Assembly (NCBI RefSeq): GCF_003994235.2
Contig: NZ_RYFG02000010.1
Location: 264 to 64,263 of the forward strand
Length of the DNA stretch: 64,000 nt
Reading direction: 5' to 3'
From: Candidatus Methylobacter oryzae
GTDB lineage: Bacteria; Pseudomonadota; Gammaproteobacteria; Methylococcales; Methylomonadaceae
Within the stretch, counting starts at the first letter, position 1. Each line of letters starts with the position of its first letter. Shown here in pieces: positions 1 through 8,518 of this stretch. Under the pieces are notes generated by a model, which had not been told where the DNA came from, did not search any database, and saw nothing but the letters and a program-made list of their open reading frames with translations. A program made the position numbers and the translations under genes.

Positions 1-1
1 G

Positions 2-97
2 TTGTTGGGACATAGCGATGTTTCCACGACAATGATTTATACCCATGTATTGAATAAAGGCGGCCGGGGAGTGTTGAGTCCATTGGATCAACTCTGA
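2..97 (+). CDS. Integron-type tyrosine recombinase, C-terminal end (partial)
   Basis: The window opens inside this gene; the last 31 codons are visible and end in TGA at 95-97. The peptide carries [17 protein letters not shown], the box II region of tyrosine recombinases with the conserved His after LLG and the catalytic Tyr in IYTHV. It then has [12 protein letters not shown], which matches the tail seen in integron integrases (IntI) better than XerC/D. These enzymes cut and rejoin DNA at attI/attC or phage-like sites. Only the 3' end is present, so the N-terminal and IntI-specific insert domains cannot be checked. Any attI and cassette array would lie on the far side, outside the window. 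An IntI-like orphan integrase is equally possible. Confidence 0.75.
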   Translation: MLGHSDVSTTMIYTHVLNKGGRGVLSPLDQL

Positions 98-177
98 CAC
101 CCTCCCCTAATTTAGGATGCCAGCCACACTTTTTATTTCCTCGCAGAAGCACCCTACGTCCTTTGGGTAGCCACTCA

Positions 178-770
178 TTAATCAATCTCCCTAATCAACG
201 CCATCATATCCTCAACCGACATTTTGCCGCTGACTTCGCCGCCTTCGAGCAGGCTACTGGCCAAGTCGGCTTGTATTTATGCAGCTCGAATCTTGTCTTC
301 AATGGTGTCTTTGGCGACTAGGCGATAAATAGTCACCGGACGCTGCTGGCCTATGCGATGAGCGCACTCGGACGCCTGGTCTTCAACCGCCGTGTTCCAC
401 CACGGGTCCATGTGGATTACATAGTCGGCGGAGGTCAGGTTCAAGCCGGTACCGCCCGCTTTCAGGCTGATTAAAAACCAATCGCCCTCCCCGGCCTGGA
501 ATGCGTTCATGGCTTTTTTCCGTTGCGGCGCCGGGGTTGCGCCGTCCAGGTAATGATAGGCGATGCCTTTTTATCCAGCAGTTCGCGAATCAGCGCCAAA
601 TGCCCGACAAACTGGCTGAATACCAGCGCTTTATGGCGATTGTCCAGCAATTCATCGACCAATTCCTCAAAAGCTTACAGCTTGGAACTGGGAATGGCGC
701 TGTCTTCAATCGCCAAGCGCAGATTGCAGCAGGCGCGGCGTAATTTCATGATTTCGGCCAATACTTTCAA
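178..770 (-). pseudogene. Decayed SNF2/SWI2-family helicase, C-terminal fragment
   Basis: Three minus-strand pieces in different frames join into one SNF2 helicase C-terminal domain. Upstream is an LRRACCN-containing piece (about 770-675). Next is a frameshifted middle piece visible only by eye. Last is a clean piece from 510 with [35 protein letters not shown] and [15 protein letters not shown], motifs V and VI of the RecA-like domain 2. A TAA at about 278-280 interrupts the frame after EDKIRAA, yet the reading continues to a family-typical tail, VEDMMALIREID, ending at 178. With no N-terminal ATPase half, at least one frameshift and an in-frame stop, this is not a working ATPase. It may be a relic of a mobile region shared with the neighbouring recombinase. 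Confidence 0.8.
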
Positions 771-1002
771 TGGAATACAGGTAAGTATGACGCTGTCAGC
801 GAAAAACCTACAGACGATGCTTTTAGTGCCTTTCGTCGATAATGCGTAACATCGGTTAATCATGGGCAGTAAGGCCCAAGCAAGGAAATTTGGTTGTACC
901 TTATCCGTTGCATATCTTACAATTCCGCTGGTGTACATTCAGGTTACCGGGCTATAGGTTTCCTTCCCACTAATAACATTAAATAATAATTTGGAGTGAG
1001 GT

Positions 1003-2010
1003 ATGTTTAAAATTCGTTCGCTGGTTACCGCGTTAGCATTAACAAGTTCAATTTCGGTCGCTTCAGCTTGGGAAGCGTTGCCGACACACGCTGAGTCGCC
1101 TGCCGATAACCCAACTACGCCGGCAAAAGTCGAGTTAGGTCAAATGCTTTATCATGACCCGCGTTTATCTTCTACCGGAACGGTTTCTTGTTCTTCTTGC
1201 CACAACACGATGCTGGGCGGCGAAGACAATAGAGCGGTTGCCATGGGCGTTAACGGTCAAACCGGTGGACGCAGCGCACCGACAGTTTGGAATTCGGCGT
1301 TTAATAAAGTCCAATTTTGGGACGGCAGAGCGGCAAGCCTGGAAGATCAAGCAGCAGGCCCTGTAACCAACCCGATTGAAATGGGCATGAAAAATTGGGA
1401 TGAAGTCGTCGCGCGTTTAAAATCGATTGAAGGTTATAAAGAACCATTTGAACAAGCCTTCGGTAAAGACTCAATCTCTAAAGAAACTGCGACTAAAGCA
1501 ATCGCAGCTTACGAAAGAACTCTGATTACGCCTAACAGCCCTTATGACCGTTATGTTTCCGGCGAAAAATCGGCTTTATCGGCTCAACAAGTCCACGGCA
1601 TGGAAAAGGTTGCGGAATTAGGTTGTACCAATTGCCATAGCGGCCCTGCATTTAACGGTCCCGGTATGTTCCAAAAATTCCCTGTCATTCCTAACGGCTA
1701 CTGGGAAGCACAACATCATTTCAGCAAAGACAAGGGCTTGGCGGAAGTCAGCAAAAACCCGGCCGATGAGCATTTATTCAAAGTTCCTACTTTGCGGAAT
1801 ATCGCTTTGACCGCACCTTATTTCCACAACGGTTCGGTTAAAACGCTGGATCAAGCGGTTACGTTGATGGCCAAACTGCAATTAGGCAAAGATTTATCTA
1901 AACAAGAAGTTGCAGATATTGTCGCGTTCCTGAATGGTTTGACCGGCGAGTTTCCTAGACAGAAAATGCCGACTCTTCCAGGCACATCAGGTTCTACATT
2001 CAACAATTAA
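1003..2010 (+). CDS. Di-haem cytochrome c peroxidase (MauG/CcpA family)
   Basis: A 335-residue exported protein. Residues 1-22 form a signal peptide ending ASA, followed by two CxxCH haem c sites, CSSCH at 63-67 and CTNCH at 208-212. This is the two-domain layout of bacterial cytochrome c peroxidases, which reduce H2O2 in the periplasm with electrons from small c-type cytochromes. HDPRLSSTGTVSCSSCH and TLRNIALTAPYFHNGSV are family-typical. The start is supported by GGAGTGAGG at 993-1001. The gene is single, with a strong terminator directly after it, so it forms its own transcription unit. A MauG-like oxidase role cannot be excluded from sequence alone. Nothing is broken. Confidence 0.9.
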   Translation: MFKIRSLVTALALTSSISVASAWEALPTHAESPADNPTTPAKVELGQMLYHDPRLSSTGTVSCSSCHNTMLGGEDNRAVAMGVNGQTGGRSAPTVWNSAFNKVQFWDGRAASLEDQAAGPVTNPIEMGMKNWDEVVARLKSIEGYKEPFEQAFGKDSISKETATKAIAAYERTLITPNSPYDRYVSGEKSALSAQQVHGMEKVAELGCTNCHSGPAFNGPGMFQKFPVIPNGYWEAQHHFSKDKGLAEVSKNPADEHLFKVPTLRNIALTAPYFHNGSVKTLDQAVTLMAKLQLGKDLSKQEVADIVAFLNGLTGEFPRQKMPTLPGTSGSTFNN

Positions 2011-2034
2011 GCGGGTTAATTAAACGGCTTAGAC

Positions 2035-2063
2035 AAAGGGAGCTTTTATAGCTCCCTTTTTTG
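2035..2063 (+). terminator. Rho-independent terminator after the peroxidase gene
   Basis: A perfect 10-bp stem, AAAGGGAGCT (2035-2044) with AGCTCCCTTT (2050-2059), encloses a 5-nt loop and runs into a T tract to 2062. It lies 24 bp after the stop codon. Confidence 0.9.
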
Positions 2064-2425
2064 TAACTATTCCGCGTATTCCCAATAGCACACGGATGGG
2101 ACGGATTTACGCGGATTTCTAGCCCAAGCCAAGTCTAATTATGCTTTTAAAGATCAGTGATGATCCGTTTAATCCGCGCCATCCGTCGACTGCATGGACA
2201 AATATGCTCCTCGGCAACTGCTCCTGCGTTGCTCTACTACAGACTATCCATGGCCTTATGCAATATCTGCATGGCCGCCAAGGATGGTGGGAACGCCGCA
2301 AGATTACAGGGAGCAATCGCGACCGCTACATCCCGGTAGGTCATGCAGGAGGAACGACCCCATGGATGGGGGAGGCAGAGCAATTGCCGGGTTCCATTTC
2401 TTCATGTGCTGAATAGTTAGCCTTT
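2064..2425. other. Gene-free stretch with repeat-like sequence
   Basis: I find no convincing gene in these 362 bases; the short open frames overlap each other and have no ribosome binding site. Around 2101-2190 the text alternates GGATTTACGCGGATTT and GATCCGTTTAATCCGCGCCATCCG. That pattern has the look of a dispersed intergenic repeat in environmental proteobacteria. Both flanking genes point toward this region and end next to it. Confidence 0.4.
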
Positions 2426-3697
2426 TTATTCAGCGTTATAAATAGGCGTTGCTGAAATACGGGCATCGATCTGCTTTGAAATTTCCTGATAAACAGGGCT
2501 GTTTATTGATTCAAAGCGCTGTTTGAAATCGGCCTCGTTCATATGCTCGGGAAGATCCCTGGGATCCGGCATAAAGTCGCTGTAATCTTTTATCATTGAC
2601 ATCGCTTTTTGCATTTTTCGCGCATTTTCCGGCGACGATGTCGCCATTTCACCAAAGCGCGTACCGGCTTTGTCGGCCGCCAAATCAATAAAACTGAAGC
2701 CGCTACCGCCTTCTTGCGCATCGCTTAATTCTTTTTCTTCACCAGCAATCTGTGCCGCTTGTTTGTTCACCGATGCGGTCAATGCTGCTGAACCTATGAA
2801 GTGCTGGGCCAAATCAATGCGTTTATATAAAAAAGCGGAATATTGTTGTCCGGGCAACGGTACAGAGTCCGGCGCAGACAAAAGTTTTTTCGTCTCCTGC
2901 TTATTTACATAGTCGTTAATCGCGGAAATAACAATCCTGTTCTCATCTATCGCAGTTTCCAGTGTAGAACGCTGATAAGCCAATTCGAACAGCGGACGCA
3001 ACAGCTCCGCCAGCGATAAACGCCATTCGGGGTCGTGTTTGGCGACGATGTCGGCGAGCTTTTGCTGGTAGATATTCAGCGTCGAATTGTCACCGGTATG
3101 GGTCAGGAAATTTCGTGCCTGAATTAATGTATCCTTGTTCGGATAATAGGTAATGGCGAGCTTTTCATCGTCAATTTTAATGGCTTTGATGGGGCGGGTT
3201 GCCAGAATGAAATATTCATTCAGCGATGAATGCTGGATAATCTTGTCGATGATAAAAGCCGCCAGTTTTGCCGGCAGCAATAATTTTCCGGCTTTAAATT
3301 TTGTGATGACGGGAAGATCATTGCCTTCGACGTTGCCTAACCGGAAGCTGATGTTTAAGTACTTGCCCAAAATATTCTTGGGCAAGGCCATGGTGACTTT
3401 GAATCTCAGCTCATTGTTTTTGAGGTCCAGATCGGCCGCGCTTTTGCTATAGCGGTTTAACAAATAATCGCCGGCAAGATTCAAGTCGGCTTCGCTTAAT
3501 TCAACAATGCCAATCTCATCCGGCTTGGTTTTAGAACCCTCATGCAAAATCTTTTTTGCCCTGATCAGGTCCTCGCGGGTAGGCTCCCAACCTACTTCAA
3601 GCTCGGGCGTGTTGCCGACTCCGAAAAGAACCAGCATCACGCATAAAATGACCAATAAGCTGAAAAAATATAAAGGGAGGCGTATTAAAATTTTCAT
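2426..3697 (-). CDS. Membrane-anchored protein of unknown function
   Basis: I do not recognise a named family. From the ATG at 3697 the protein has 423 residues. It starts MKILIRLPLYFFSLLVILCVMLVLFGVG, one N-terminal transmembrane segment with few positive charges after it, so most of the chain is probably periplasmic. The rest is charged, mixed alpha/beta in appearance, without Cys pairs or a catalytic motif I can name. A TTG 18 bp upstream (3715) would add MPKRRL; I prefer the ATG because the membrane segment then begins at once. The upstream ppx stop codon ends at 3708, so the two genes are almost touching and very likely cotranscribed. Function is open. Confidence 0.8.
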   Translation of the reverse strand: MKILIRLPLYFFSLLVILCVMLVLFGVGNTPELEVGWEPTREDLIRAKKILHEGSKTKPDEIGIVELSEADLNLAGDYLLNRYSKSAADLDLKNNELRFKVTMALPKNILGKYLNISFRLGNVEGNDLPVITKFKAGKLLLPAKLAAFIIDKIIQHSSLNEYFILATRPIKAIKIDDEKLAITYYPNKDTLIQARNFLTHTGDNSTLNIYQQKLADIVAKHDPEWRLSLAELLRPLFELAYQRSTLETAIDENRIVISAINDYVNKQETKKLLSAPDSVPLPGQQYSAFLYKRIDLAQHFIGSAALTASVNKQAAQIAGEEKELSDAQEGGSGFSFIDLAADKAGTRFGEMATSSPENARKMQKAMSMIKDYSDFMPDPRDLPEHMNEADFKQRFESINSPVYQEISKQIDARISATPIYNAE

Positions 3698-3707
3698 TAG
3701 CCGCCGC

Positions 3708-5207
3708 TTAGGCAAATTCCAGTTTGAATCCTGCCGACTTTAAATAATCGGCTTCCTGAATTAAATCGGCATGGGTCAACGGCGCCTGAGCTAGCCATTG
3801 GTCGGGAAACTGCAAACGAACTTTTGATTTTGCCAGCGATATTTTGAAATCGGGTTTGTCGTTTTCCTGGCGATTACGATGCAGCAATACCGACAAGCGC
3901 AAAATAACGGTCAACGTGATTGCGTCCACATTCCAAGGAGACGGCAACTCCTTGAACAGCGATCGGGAAAGCTTACGCCGATGCGACCTGACAATGGTTG
4001 ACAACAAGATCTGGTCCTGTCTGGAAAAACCGGAAAAATCGCCATTCTCAACGATATACGCGCTGTGTTTATGGTAGTGGCTATGGGCAATATCCTGGCC
4101 TATCTCATGTAATTCCGCCGCCCAATTTAAAAACTGCACCATGTTCTCGTGGTTATCCCCTCCAAAATCCTCTCCTAATTGGTTCAGCACATAGCCGATC
4201 GTCCGCTTGACGCGAGCAGCATGGTCTTTATCGACGTGATAGCGTTCCGCTATGGCCTGCACGGTTGCGGAGCGAATATCGTGATCATAAAGCCGGCCCA
4301 ATAGATCTTGAATCACGCCTTCCCTAAGCGCGCCGTCGGAGACGGTCATTTGCTCAATACCCAAGCTTTTGAACGTGGCGTAGATGATTGCCACGCCACC
4401 TGGAAACACCGGCAAACGTTCAGGATCGAGATCGGGCAAATTCAACTCGTTAACATGGCCGCACTGATTCAGGTGCGCGACCAGATGTTCGAGACCTTCC
4501 AGCGTTATTCCGTTGTTGCTCCAGCCCTTAGCTTTAAGGACTTTATCGATAGCCTTTAAACTACCCGATGCGCCGATAGCCTCATCCCAGTTCTTGCGTT
4601 GAAATTGTTTTTGAATCGGCTCAAGCTGTTGTTCGGCAAACAAGGTTGCGCGGGTAAACGCACTCCTGGACAACTTGCCTTCGCTAAAAAAAGCATTGCT
4701 AACTACCACGCAGCCCATCGGCGTACTTTCTTTAACTCTGGGCGTATCGCCGGAACCTATGATGTATTCCGTACTGCCGCCGCCGATATCCATAACCAGG
4801 CGCAAGTTGGCGTTGCTGCCCAAACTATGGGCGACACCCTGATAAATCAAACGGGCTTCTTCTATGCCTGAAATAATGTGGATAGGATGGTTCAGCGCTT
4901 TCTCGGCTTTTTCCAGGAACTGTTGGGAGTTTTTAGCCTGACGCAAGGTACTGGTACCGACAATGCGAACGCTTTCCGGCGAAAAGTTACGGATTCTTTG
5001 CCCGAATCGCTCCAAACATCCCAAAGCTCTTTCCTGGGTTTCAATATCAAGATAATTCCTTTTGTCCAAGCCGGATGCAAGCCTTACCATTTCTTTAAGG
5101 CGATCCAACGTTTGCAAATTACCATTGGTTAAGCTGCAAACGATCATATGAAAGCTGTTAGAACCCAAGTCTACAGCGGCAACGGTTTCGGGAGGTTTCT
5201 TCGGCAC
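3708..5207 (-). CDS. ppx: Exopolyphosphatase / pppGpp phosphohydrolase (Ppx/GppA)
   Basis: A 499-residue member of the Ppx/GppA phosphatase family, which releases phosphate from polyphosphate or converts pppGpp to ppGpp. The ASKHA-fold phosphate loops are clear: AVDLGSNSFHM at 11-21, SGIEEARLIY at 113-122 and DIGGGSTE at 140-147. The C-terminal third, with AELHEIGQDIAHSHYHKHS, is the HD-like helical domain of the long form. Full length is close to E. coli Ppx (513) and GppA (494), and sequence alone does not say which activity dominates. The start codon is GTG at 5207. It overlaps or abuts the downstream membrane protein, and is divergent from the ABC exporter genes. Confidence 0.92.
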   Translation of the reverse strand: MPKKPPETVAAVDLGSNSFHMIVCSLTNGNLQTLDRLKEMVRLASGLDKRNYLDIETQERALGCLERFGQRIRNFSPESVRIVGTSTLRQAKNSQQFLEKAEKALNHPIHIISGIEEARLIYQGVAHSLGSNANLRLVMDIGGGSTEYIIGSGDTPRVKESTPMGCVVVSNAFFSEGKLSRSAFTRATLFAEQQLEPIQKQFQRKNWDEAIGASGSLKAIDKVLKAKGWSNNGITLEGLEHLVAHLNQCGHVNELNLPDLDPERLPVFPGGVAIIYATFKSLGIEQMTVSDGALREGVIQDLLGRLYDHDIRSATVQAIAERYHVDKDHAARVKRTIGYVLNQLGEDFGGDNHENMVQFLNWAAELHEIGQDIAHSHYHKHSAYIVENGDFSGFSRQDQILLSTIVRSHRRKLSRSLFKELPSPWNVDAITLTVILRLSVLLHRNRQENDKPDFKISLAKSKVRLQFPDQWLAQAPLTHADLIQEADYLKSAGFKLEFA

Positions 5208-5336
5208 AAGTTATCCAGTTTTGTTTATGAAGCGTGTTAATATCTGATAAAATCGCATGGTTTTGACCATCCAAAGCTATGGATGAAACGCGTAATTTAA
5301 CTTATTTGAAGGTTTCCGTTAAGTGTTAGTTTCAGC

Positions 5337-6278
5337 ATGAATGCATTGTCCCTGCGTAATCTCAGAAAAACCTACAATAACGGCTTTGAAGCCTTAAAAG
5401 GCATTGACCTTGATGTCGAAGCCGGCGATTTTTTTGCATTGCTCGGCCCCAACGGCGCAGGCAAGTCAACGGCTATCGGTATTATCAGCTCGTTGATCAA
5501 CGAATCCGGCGGCTCGGTCAGTATCTTCGGACACGATCTACAACGTGAGCGGGCCTTAGCCAAAAGCTGCATCGGCCTTGTTCCCCAAGAAGTCAATTTC
5601 AATCAGTTCGATACCGTCAAAAGTATTTTGCTCAATTCGGCCGGTTATTACGGCACGCCGCGTAAACTCGCATTGCAGCGCGCCGAGTACTGCCTTAAAC
5701 AAATGGATTTATGGGACAAGCGCGACACGGTTTCCAGACGCTTGTCCGGCGGCATGAAACGCCGGGTCATGATAGCTCGCGCCCTGGTACATGCACCCAA
5801 GCTGTTAATTCTCGACGAACCGACCGCGGGCGTCGACATAGAAATACGCCGTTCAATGTGGCAAATGATGCAGGAAGTGAACCAGCAAGGCACGACTATC
5901 ATTTTAACGACGCACTATCTTGAAGAAGCGGAAAGCCTGTGCCGCAATATTGCGATCATCAATCACGGCAAAATCATCGAACACTCCGATATGGCGAGCT
6001 TGCTGGCACGACTGCATATTGAACATTTCGTGCTGGATCTGGCTCACCCGGTTACCGTAGCGCCAGTCATTGAAGGCTGCCAGATTGAACTGCTGACCGA
6101 CAGGTCGCTTAATGTCGCGGTAGCTAAAGAGCACGGGCTTAACAAACTATTCAGCCAGTTAAGCGCGCAAAATATCGAAGTCACCAGCTTAAAAAACAAA
6201 AGTAACCGGCTGGAGCAGCTATTTATGGATTTAATCGATTCAAATCCGAAAGATTCAAAAGCGGCAGGTGATAAATAA
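5337..6278 (+). CDS. yadG: ABC transporter ATP-binding protein, YadG-like
   Basis: A 313-residue ATPase of the ABC-2 exporter class. Walker A GPNGAGKST is at 37-45, the Q-loop near PQEVNF (83-88), the signature LSGGM at 136-140, Walker B LLILDEP at 156-162 and the switch His at 193. Length and order match E. coli YadG (308). The roughly 80-residue tail after the ATPase core is typical of such exporters. The stop codon shares a base with the next start (TAATG at 6276-6280), so it is translationally coupled to the permease, its obvious partner. The substrate is unknown for this pair, also in E. coli. Confidence 0.9.
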   Translation: MNALSLRNLRKTYNNGFEALKGIDLDVEAGDFFALLGPNGAGKSTAIGIISSLINESGGSVSIFGHDLQRERALAKSCIGLVPQEVNFNQFDTVKSILLNSAGYYGTPRKLALQRAEYCLKQMDLWDKRDTVSRRLSGGMKRRVMIARALVHAPKLLILDEPTAGVDIEIRRSMWQMMQEVNQQGTTIILTTHYLEEAESLCRNIAIINHGKIIEHSDMASLLARLHIEHFVLDLAHPVTVAPVIEGCQIELLTDRSLNVAVAKEHGLNKLFSQLSAQNIEVTSLKNKSNRLEQLFMDLIDSNPKDSKAAGDK

Positions 6279-7042
6279 TGAATGTCTCGATTGCTTTCAG
6301 AACCATTGTTGTCAAGGAAATATTCCGCTTTATCCGTATCTGGCCGCAAACCCTGCTGCCGCCTGCCATCACCACCGCCCTGTATTTCCTGATTTTCGGC
6401 AAGTTGATCGGCGACCGCATAGGCACGATCAACGGCGCCAGCTATATGGACTATATCGTTCCCGGCATCATTTTAATGTCGGTTATCAGCCATTCCTACG
6501 CTAATGTAGTGTCTTCATTTTATTCAACCAAGTTCCAACGCAATATTGAAGAACTGCTGGTTGCACCGATACCAAACTGGGTAATTCTTGGCGGATACGT
6601 GAGTGGAGGCATTACCCGCGGCTTACTGGTCGGCGTTGTCGTGGCTTTGATTTCTTTATTGTTTACCGACATTAGAGTGAGCAATGCGGCCATTAGTTTA
6701 TCAATTGCAGTGCTGACGGCCACGGTGTTTTCGCTGGCAGGCTTTATCAATGCGATACTTGCGGAAAGCTTCGACGATATTTCGATTATTCCGAACTTCG
6801 TCCTGACACCGTTAAGTTACCTTGGCGGCGTATTTTATTCAGTGGACATGCTGCCCGGTATTTGGCAGTCGATCTCGATGGGCAACCCGATTTTGTACAT
6901 GGTCAACGCCTTCCGCTACGGCCTGATAGGCGTGACCGACATCGATGTGCCGATAACGTTTGCGATCACCTGCGGTTTTATCGCCACGTTGACTTTGTTC
7001 AGCCTATACCTGCTGCACAAAGGCATCGGCATCAAAAACTAG
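6278..7042 (+). CDS. yadH: ABC-2 type permease, YadH-like
   Basis: A 254-residue integral membrane protein with about six hydrophobic segments. It has the ABC-2 hallmarks: the stretch around YMDYIVPGIILMSVI near residue 50 and the family-typical FVLTPLSYLGGVFYSVDMLP near residues 173-192. Length agrees with E. coli YadH (256). It forms the membrane channel for the ATPase encoded just upstream, with a one-base overlap. Like YadGH it probably exports a lipid-like or hydrophobic compound, but that is inference from the ABC-2 class and not visible in the sequence. Confidence 0.9.
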   Translation: MNVSIAFRTIVVKEIFRFIRIWPQTLLPPAITTALYFLIFGKLIGDRIGTINGASYMDYIVPGIILMSVISHSYANVVSSFYSTKFQRNIEELLVAPIPNWVILGGYVSGGITRGLLVGVVVALISLLFTDIRVSNAAISLSIAVLTATVFSLAGFINAILAESFDDISIIPNFVLTPLSYLGGVFYSVDMLPGIWQSISMGNPILYMVNAFRYGLIGVTDIDVPITFAITCGFIATLTLFSLYLLHKGIGIKN

Positions 7043-7231
7043 CCAACCGCTCAAACTAATGCCGGACATTAACTTAAGCAAAATCTCGTTAATTACTTAT
7101 TATGTACCTACCACAAAGACCGGAAGCTAAACGGCATTATCTCTTACAGGGCAATGCCGGATGAAACACAGCTTTGCGCAGGCAAAAATTTCCTAACAAT
7201 ACACAATTAAAAAACAATCAATGGGAGTGCG

Positions 7232-8065
7232 ATGCTATTAAAAAAAGGCTCTACAGGCGACGACGTTAAAACGCTTCAAGCCCGGCTGGGTTTAACTGCC
7301 GACGGCATTTTTGGTCCAGGCACAGAAACAGCGGTAAAAGCATGGCAAACGCAAAACGGCCTCATCGCGGACGGCATTGTCGGCAACTCAACTTGGGCGG
7401 CGCTGTTTCCCGACTCGTCTACAGCCGCAAGCATAGCAACAACCGAGACCGGTTCTAACGTCGACAGCAACTTATCCAGCTCGCTAAATGCGCTCAAAGG
7501 CCATATTCCCGATGCCGTCATTGCCCAAATACCGGCAATAACCGAGCTCAGCAACGCATTGCGACTGGCCCATTTCTTGGCGCAGTGCGCACACGAAAGC
7601 GCGGAATTCAAGGTAGTTCAGGAAAACTTGAATTATTCCGCCGACAGTTTGAAAAATGTTTTTCCAAAATATTTTCCCGAACCGTTAAACGAGACTTACG
7701 CGAGCCAACCGGAAAAAATAGCTTCGCGGGTTTACGCCAACAGAATGGGCAACGGCGACGAGGCCAGCGGCGACGGTTACACGTTCAGGGGCCGCGGCTA
7801 TATTCAATTGACCGGCAGATCGAATTACACCGCTTTCGGCCAGAGCGTCGGCGCGGACACAGTCGCCGATCCCGATTTAGTCGCCACCGAGTATCCGCTG
7901 GCATCGGCCGCGTTTTTCTTTGACGCCAATAAAATATGGACTATCTGTGACGGCGGCGCAACGGATGCCGTTATCACAGCGGTAACTCAAAAAGTCAACG
8001 GAGGAACTAATGGTTTGGCTGACCGCACGCAATATTTTAAGCAATACTACGCCTTGCTAAGTTAG
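7232..8065 (+). CDS. Peptidoglycan-binding GH19 muramidase/chitinase-like hydrolase
   Basis: A 277-residue two-domain cell-wall hydrolase. Residues 1-60 (GSTGDDVKTLQARLGLTADGIFG and the repeat-like AVKAWQ/DGIVG) form a PG_binding_1 domain. After a Ser/Thr-rich linker (61-85), residues 90-277 form a GH19 domain with QCAHESAEF at 118-126, E122 as the likely catalytic acid, then ENLNYS and FRGRGYIQLTGRSNY. This is the layout of phage-type endolysins. No signal peptide or membrane segment is present, so export would need a holin, lysis or a secretion machine. GGGAGTG precedes the ATG by a normal distance. A small secreted protein follows across a hairpin. No other phage gene is nearby. Confidence 0.88.
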   Translation: MLLKKGSTGDDVKTLQARLGLTADGIFGPGTETAVKAWQTQNGLIADGIVGNSTWAALFPDSSTAASIATTETGSNVDSNLSSSLNALKGHIPDAVIAQIPAITELSNALRLAHFLAQCAHESAEFKVVQENLNYSADSLKNVFPKYFPEPLNETYASQPEKIASRVYANRMGNGDEASGDGYTFRGRGYIQLTGRSNYTAFGQSVGADTVADPDLVATEYPLASAAFFFDANKIWTICDGGATDAVITAVTQKVNGGTNGLADRTQYFKQYYALLS

Positions 8066-8071
8066 CACATT

Positions 8072-8118
8072 GCAGGTTAGATATTTACAATGCAAGACTA
8101 TGTAAATATCTAACCTGC
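8072..8118 (+). terminator. Long hairpin between the GH19 hydrolase and the small secreted protein
   Basis: An 18-bp perfect inverted repeat, arms 8072-8089 and 8101-8118 (GCAGGTTAGATATTTACA and its complement), surrounds an 11-nt loop. It starts 6 bp after the hydrolase stop codon and ends 19 bp before the next ATG. The T tract after it is weak, so it could be a terminator, an mRNA stabiliser or an operator. Confidence 0.55.
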
Positions 8119-8137
8119 CCTTTATCCAGGAGAAAAA

Positions 8138-8464
8138 ATGATTAAATATATGTTGTCGGCTTTACTTTTTATTACATCGACGTTTGCATCCGCCGAGCCG
8201 GTGCATCACTGCTCGGAAGATGCCGTTATTCAAGCCAAAAAGCTATTGGATTTTCATTTCGGCCCGGATGACAGAAGCGAAATCGACAAACATGTCACCG
8301 TGCTTAAACCGATAAAAAATCCCGCCGGAAACAACAAATTTGACGTTCTGGAAGTATATGGACATATCTATAAAGGAACCTACCGGATGCATTTTATTTA
8401 CGCTCAAATGGAGGGACAATGTTTACTTATCGGACAGGAAATCCTGGAGATGACAAATCTGTAA
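8138..8464 (+). CDS. Small secreted protein of unknown function
   Basis: A 108-residue protein with a clear signal peptide (MIKYMLSALLFITSTFASA, cleavage near residue 19). The mature part has about 89 residues and two Cys (HHCSED early, GQCLLIG late) that could form a disulphide in the periplasm. The RBS is AGGAGA at 8128-8133, so the start is solid. I do not recognise the family. It follows a leaderless cell-wall hydrolase on the same strand. A periplasmic immunity or inhibitor protein for that enzyme is possible, but this rests on position alone. Confidence 0.75.
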   Translation: MIKYMLSALLFITSTFASAEPVHHCSEDAVIQAKKLLDFHFGPDDRSEIDKHVTVLKPIKNPAGNNKFDVLEVYGHIYKGTYRMHFIYAQMEGQCLLIGQEILEMTNL

Positions 8465-8518
8465 AACGGTATATTCGTCGCTAACAATCTGTAAGGCGCC
8501 TATGGACCCCATACCCGC

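Noticed and set aside
675-938. An 87-codon minus-strand frame upstream of the helicase relic
   Set aside because: Only its last 24 codons match the helicase family; the rest is unrelated read-through, so it is included as part of the pseudogene only.
7043-7231. Possible riboswitch before the GH19 gene
   Set aside because: There is a 7-bp stem (CGGCATT/AATGCCG), but the sequence does not fit the c-di-GMP or other riboswitch consensus I know.
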